A DNA stretch of 64,000 nucleotides, from contig NZ_SOAV01000009.1 in assembly GCF_004364245.1 (NCBI RefSeq), forward strand, positions 306,706 to 370,705, written 5' to 3'. Below, piece by piece: positions 60,376-64,000 of the stretch. The notes under the pieces are model-generated. The model made no database searches, had not been told where the DNA came from, and was given only the letters and a program-made list of their open reading frames with translations. This stretch comes from Streptomyces sp. BK208 (GTDB taxonomy: Bacteria; Actinomycetota; Actinomycetes; Streptomycetales; Streptomycetaceae). Within the stretch, counting starts at the first letter, position 1. The number at the start of each line of letters is the position of its first letter. The translations under genes and the position numbers were made by a program.

Positions 60376-61329
60376 TTGCGGTATGAACGCGACGCCGGGC
60401 GAGGCCCCGTCACACGGACCGAGGAGACCGCGGAGGTCCCCGGAGTACTCCCGGAGGAGCTCACCGACTTCATCGGCTACCTCCTGCGCCGGGTCTACGC
60501 GCAGTTCTCCTCGACCGGCACCGGCGGCGACGCGGACTCCCGCGACTTCCTGGTCCTGGACGCGCTCACCGGCCACGACTGGGAGTCCCAGCTCGATCTG
60601 GCCGAGCGGCTCGGCATCAACCGGACCATCATGGTGTCGGTCATCGACCGCCTCGAGGAGCGCGGTGAGGTCCGGCGCACCCGCAACCCCGACAACCGGC
60701 GCCAGTACGTGCTCTCCCTGACGGACGAGGGCCGCCGTGCCCTGGACGTCCGCCGGCGTGCGGTGGCCGAGCGGGACGCCCGGCTCACCTCCGTACTCAC
60801 CCCCGACGAGACCGCGCGGCTCGACACCCTCCTCGCCCGTCTGCTGCCCGAGTCCGCGCAGTCGCTGGTACAGGGCACCGAGTACCTGGTGGCCCAGGCC
60901 CACCACCGGCTGCGCCGGCTCGGCGACGAGAAGCTGGCCGGTACCGGCCTGCGGGTGCGGCACTACGGCCCGCTCTCCGCCCTGGCCACGTTCGGGCCCT
61001 GTGCCCAGCAGCGGCTCGCGGAACTGCTGGCCATCACCGGGCCCGCCGTCTCCCAGCTCGTGGACGAACTGGTCAAGCAGCAGCTGGTGCGCCGAGGGCG
61101 CGATCCGCACGACCGGCGCCGCTACGCCCTCGAAGTGACCGACACCGGCCGGGAGAAGCTCGACACCGTGGCGCGGGCCGTGGCCGGCCTGGCGGCGGAC
61201 GTCACGGACCTGCTCGGTTCCGACGGCACGGAGGAATTGCGCAACCTGCTGCTGAAACTCCTTTCCCCCACCCATTCCGGAAGCGCCTTCTCCGATATTT
61301 CGACACCATCGGTTCCGGCCGGGGGTTGA
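60376..61329 (+). CDS. MarR family regulator with two tandem MarR domains
   Basis: A 317-residue regulator, twice the usual length. Domain 1 (about residues 27-150) has LAERLGINRTIMVSVIDRLEERGEVRRTRNPDNRRQYVLSLTDEGRRAL; domain 2 (about 165-290) has LAELLAITGPAVSQLVDELVKQQLVRRGRDPHDRRRYALEVTDTGREKL. Both carry a wing with DRRxY or NRRQY. A single chain can thus act as a built-in dimer. The TTG at 60376 is chosen because AGGAGG lies 8 nt upstream; an ATG at 60331 falls in the promoter and operator. A terminator follows. Confidence 0.82.
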   Translation: MRYERDAGRGPVTRTEETAEVPGVLPEELTDFIGYLLRRVYAQFSSTGTGGDADSRDFLVLDALTGHDWESQLDLAERLGINRTIMVSVIDRLEERGEVRRTRNPDNRRQYVLSLTDEGRRALDVRRRAVAERDARLTSVLTPDETARLDTLLARLLPESAQSLVQGTEYLVAQAHHRLRRLGDEKLAGTGLRVRHYGPLSALATFGPCAQQRLAELLAITGPAVSQLVDELVKQQLVRRGRDPHDRRRYALEVTDTGREKLDTVARAVAGLAADVTDLLGSDGTEELRNLLLKLLSPTHSGSAFSDISTPSVPAGG

Positions 61330-61453
61330 CCCTTCGGGGAAAGGCTGTCACGCTTAACCCAGCGGTTCTCGCATGCTCGTGAGCCGCTTTACACCTCACT
61401 GATCGAGGGACCTCTTCCAGGTACCTTTCAGAATCTTCCCGAAGCCGTTTCGA

Positions 61454-61488
61454 GGCTCTTCACTCCACACGGAGTGAAGGGCCTTTTT
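61454..61488 (+). terminator. Terminator after the MarR gene
   Basis: Arms 61454-61466 and 61471-61483 pair over 13 positions with one mismatch, loop ACAC, followed by T5 (61484-61488). It separates the regulator from the halogenase transcript. Confidence 0.85.
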
Positions 61489-61557
61489 CCATGCGGTCAC
61501 ACCGCCGTGATCAACACCGGAACCCGCTGTGCACCGCCCCGACGAAGGAGACAGCTC

Positions 61558-63270
61558 ATGGTCGCGACACGGACCGAAGGCTCACCCGAACCGGCCGAGG
61601 TCCCCGAGGAGATGACCTTCGACGTCATCATCCTGGGCTCGGGACTGGCCGGCTCCGTGACGGGTGCGGTCCTGGCCCGGCACGGCGCGAAGGTCCTGCT
61701 GGTCGACGCGGCCGCGCACCCCCGCTTCGCCATCGGCGAGTCCATGACCCCGCAGCTCGTGGAGTGGATCCACATCCTGTCCGAACGGCACGGGATACCC
61801 GAGCTGAAGAGCCTGGCCAGCGTCCAGGCCTCCACCCGGGACATCGCCCCGACGTTCGGCACCAAGGCGCACTTCGGGTTCCTGAAGCACGAGGCCGGCA
61901 AGGAGCCCGATCCCCGGCAGGCCACCCAGCTGGCGCTGCCGAAGATCTTCCACCAGAACAGCCACATGTTCCGCCAGGACAGCGACGCCTTCATGTTCCA
62001 CGTGGCGGTCAAGTACGGCTGCACCCCCCGGCAGAACTGGCGGGCGAACGAGGTCGACTTCGACGACGACGGCGTGACGGTCCTCGGCAAGAGCGCCGCC
62101 CCCGGCGCCCAGCCCGAGCTGTACCGGGCGAAGTACCTGGTGGACGCCTCCGGGTTCCGCTCGCCGCTCGCCGACAAGTTCGACCTGCGGGAGAAGCCGG
62201 CCCGCTTCAAGCACCACTCCCGGTCGATGTTCACCCACTACGTCGGCGTCAAGCGGTTCGACGACGTCAGCGGACACCCCGCGGCACTCCGCCCGCCGGC
62301 CGACTGGCACACCGGCACCATGCACCACCTCATCGAGCGCGGATGGTTCTGGATCATTCCGTTCGACAATCACGAGAAGTCCCGGAATCCGCTGTGCAGC
62401 GTCGGCCTGACCATGGACGAGCGCACCTATCCGAAACCCAAGGACCTGTCCCCGGAACAGGAATTCCAGCTCTTCCTGGACAGATATCCGGCGGTCAAGC
62501 GGCAATTCGACGGTGCCACCCGGGTACGGGAATGGATATCCACCGACCGGCTGCAGTATTCCTCGAAGCAGACCATCGGTGACCGCTGGTGCCTGATGTC
62601 GCACGCGGCCGGCTTCCTCGACCCGCTGTTCTCCCGGGGGCTGTCGAACACCCTGGAGGTGGTGGACGCGCTGACCTCGCGTCTGGTGACCGCCCTGAAG
62701 GACGGCGACTTCTCGGCCGAGCGCTTCGAGTACGTGGAGCGTCTGGAGCAGGGGCTGCTCCAGTACAACGACGAGCTGGTGAACAGCTCGTTCATCTCCT
62801 TCTCCCACTTCCGGCTGTGGAACGCGGTCTTCCGGATCTGGGGTTCCTTCATCACCCCCGGCACCATGCGGCTCACCCGGGCCCGCCTCAAGCATCTGCG
62901 CGACGGCCGTCAGGAGCACTTCGACGAGCTGGAGAACGTCCCGTACCCGGGCCTGTGGTGGCCGCAGAGCGACTCGTTCAAGCAGCTCCTGGAGACCACC
63001 GCGGAGACCTGCGAGAAGTACGAGGCGGGTGCGCTGACCGGTGACGAGGCCGCCGACATCGTCTTCAAGCTGCTCGACGAGTCCCCCGTCGTCAACCCGG
63101 TCTTCGGCTGGAAGGACGAGAGCCGCCGTTTCATCTACCCCTCGACGGCGATGATGGCCCGCTTCCTGTACTGGGCCTCCGCCCAGGCGCCGGCCGAGAT
63201 GAACAGCGTCGGCCGGGAGTTCCTGCTCGGCATCCTCAAGGCCGGCTCCAAGGTCCGCAAGCTCCTCTGA
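61558..63270 (+). CDS. FADH2-dependent halogenase
   Basis: A 570-residue flavin-dependent halogenase. The FAD motif GSGLAGS is at 27-33, GWFWIIP (the GWxWxIP signature that blocks monooxygenase chemistry) at 262-268, a candidate halogenating Lys at 103 in FGTKAHFGF, and the second FAD motif GDRWCLMSHAAGFLDPLFSRGL at 341-362. It chlorinates or brominates an electron-rich, probably phenolic or polyketide substrate; the exact carrier or free substrate is unknown. ATG 61558 with GAAGGAG 8 nt upstream. It lies with its flavin reductase partner. Confidence 0.9.
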   Translation: MVATRTEGSPEPAEVPEEMTFDVIILGSGLAGSVTGAVLARHGAKVLLVDAAAHPRFAIGESMTPQLVEWIHILSERHGIPELKSLASVQASTRDIAPTFGTKAHFGFLKHEAGKEPDPRQATQLALPKIFHQNSHMFRQDSDAFMFHVAVKYGCTPRQNWRANEVDFDDDGVTVLGKSAAPGAQPELYRAKYLVDASGFRSPLADKFDLREKPARFKHHSRSMFTHYVGVKRFDDVSGHPAALRPPADWHTGTMHHLIERGWFWIIPFDNHEKSRNPLCSVGLTMDERTYPKPKDLSPEQEFQLFLDRYPAVKRQFDGATRVREWISTDRLQYSSKQTIGDRWCLMSHAAGFLDPLFSRGLSNTLEVVDALTSRLVTALKDGDFSAERFEYVERLEQGLLQYNDELVNSSFISFSHFRLWNAVFRIWGSFITPGTMRLTRARLKHLRDGRQEHFDELENVPYPGLWWPQSDSFKQLLETTAETCEKYEAGALTGDEAADIVFKLLDESPVVNPVFGWKDESRRFIYPSTAMMARFLYWASAQAPAEMNSVGREFLLGILKAGSKVRKLL

Positions 63271-63311
63271 CCCGCGCAGCCCGAACCCGACACCGCCAGG
63301 AAAGGATGCCC

Positions 63312-63896
63312 ATGTCCGCAGCAGCGCGGTCGCTGACCCGCGCCCCCGAGCAGCGCCGGCCCGTCGATCCCCTGGGCCTGCGCCGTGTGTGCGGTCTGTT
63401 CACGACCGGCGTCACCGTGATCACCACCGGATCGGAGAGCGAGGCGGACGGCACGACCGTCAACTCCTTCACCTCGGTCTCCCTGGAGCCCCCGCTCGTC
63501 CTGTTCTGTCTGCACCGGCGGTCCCGGTTGCACACCCTGCTGACCGAGAGCGGCGGGTTCACCGTCAACTTCCTGTCCGGCCGCCAGCAGTCGCTGGCCC
63601 GGCACTTCGCCGAGCGGCGGCCGGACATGCTCGTGGGCGTCCCGCACCACTTCAGCGCGGACGGACTGCCCGTGCTGAGCGAGGCGCTGGCCCATCTGAC
63701 CTGCACGACGGTCGACGTCCACACGGCCGGTGACCACGACATCGTCGTCGGTGAGGTGGTGGATCTCGGAACGCCGGAGCAGGGCCGCGAACCGCTGATC
63801 TTCTTCGACGGATCGCTGGGACCGCTGCAGACCGGCGCCGGCCGGTTCCACCACGCGGCCCCGGACGCGCCGACGACCACCCGGCAGGCGTCCTGA
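63312..63896 (+). CDS. Flavin reductase (halogenase partner)
   Basis: A 194-residue flavin reductase-like split-barrel protein: GLRRVCGLFTTGVTVITTGSE, TTVNSFTSVSLEPPLVLFCLHRRSRLHTLL and FTVNFLSGRQQSLARHFA. It supplies FADH2 or FMNH2 to the halogenase encoded 41 bp upstream. ATG 63312 fits AGGAAAGG 6 nt upstream; the ATG at 63306 sits on the site. Confidence 0.9.
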   Translation: MSAAARSLTRAPEQRRPVDPLGLRRVCGLFTTGVTVITTGSESEADGTTVNSFTSVSLEPPLVLFCLHRRSRLHTLLTESGGFTVNFLSGRQQSLARHFAERRPDMLVGVPHHFSADGLPVLSEALAHLTCTTVDVHTAGDHDIVVGEVVDLGTPEQGREPLIFFDGSLGPLQTGAGRFHHAAPDAPTTTRQAS

Positions 63897-63897
63897 C

Positions 63898-64000
63898 ATG
63901 CGGAGGGTGCTCATCGCCAATCGTGGCGAAATCGCTGTCCGCGTGGCCCGGGCCTGCCGGGACGCCGGGATCGCGAGCGTGGCCGTCTACGCGGACCCGG
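63898..64000 (+). CDS. Biotin carboxylase, N-terminal 34 codons (cut by window end)
   Basis: ATG 63898 opens MRRVLIANRGEIAVRVARAC, the invariant start of biotin carboxylase/acetyl-CoA carboxylase subunits (VLIANRGEIA). Starts 1 nt after the flavin reductase stop, so it is coupled. It likely makes malonyl-CoA for a polyketide synthase located beyond the window. Confidence 0.9.
   Translation, partial: MRRVLIANRGEIAVRVARACRDAGIASVAVYADP

Overview
The window is high-GC DNA with a strong third-position GC bias. It shows frequent GTG starts, purine-rich ribosome binding sites and many 4-nt ATGA/GTGA gene overlaps. Gene content (mycothiol-type enzyme, bacterial proteasome activator, paired Ser/Thr kinases, AfsA, gamma-butyrolactone-receptor-type TetR) points to a Streptomyces chromosome. 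From memory, the order of genes from the acyl-CoA dehydrogenase to about 46 kb resembles the S. coelicolor SCO3800-SCO3840 neighbourhood, which lies close to oriC. A perfect parS 14-mer at 28935-28948 fits an origin-proximal position.

Region 1 (1-14.2 kb) holds housekeeping and conserved genes: pirin (cut by the window edge), an SseB-like protein, acyl-CoA dehydrogenase, M18 aminopeptidase, small membrane and LURP-like proteins, a nitrilase-family amidase, a maleylpyruvate-isomerase-like enzyme, a GntR/MFS pair, a secreted D-Ala-D-Ala carboxypeptidase, a YtrA-type GntR/DUF1648 pair and a phage-type BRO-N protein. Region 2 (14.2-18.9 kb) is the first branched-chain 2-oxoacid dehydrogenase operon (E1alpha-E1beta-E2), divergent from an orphan NarL-type response regulator. 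Region 3 (19-31.4 kb) has two divergent Ser/Thr kinases, Bpa, a quinone oxidoreductase, a DrrAB-type ABC exporter, a K+ channel overlapping moeA, and a MobA fusion. Region 4 (31.4-40 kb) is a second dehydrogenase operon with its Lrp-type regulator, then a PaaR-like TetR, a PaaH-like dehydrogenase and PaaN. One TetR-type palindrome occurs in nearly identical form upstream of both catabolic units, so they may be co-regulated. Region 5 (40-47.6 kb) holds an rRNA/tRNA methyltransferase, an HTTM/DUF5819 membrane pair, rhodanese, a J-domain protein, DUF2252 and a secreted intradiol dioxygenase with a carbohydrate-binding tail.

Region 6 (47.7-64 kb) looks like the left arm of an accessory biosynthetic gene cluster; it continues past the window. 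It starts with a signalling and regulation block: an NDP-sugar-epimerase-type reductase, the butyrolactone synthase AfsA, an orphan OmpR-type regulator with a degenerate phosphorylation pocket, a butyrolactone-receptor-type TetR that lacks the expected ligand-binding Trp, and a second TetR. Five copies of one 20-bp operator-like element are scattered through this block. Two sit in the 19-bp spacers of two well-formed promoters, which suggests a quorum-type regulon. Tailoring and supply genes follow: SnoaL/NTF2-like proteins, an F420-type nitroreductase, an FMN reductase, a cation/proton antiporter, a hemerythrin, a DHA2 exporter, a tandem two-domain MarR regulator, a flavin-dependent halogenase, its flavin reductase, and the first 34 codons of a biotin carboxylase. 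Together these predict a halogenated, probably aromatic polyketide product with dedicated malonyl-CoA supply, export and self-protection. No polyketide synthase gene lies inside the window, so the product class is an inference.
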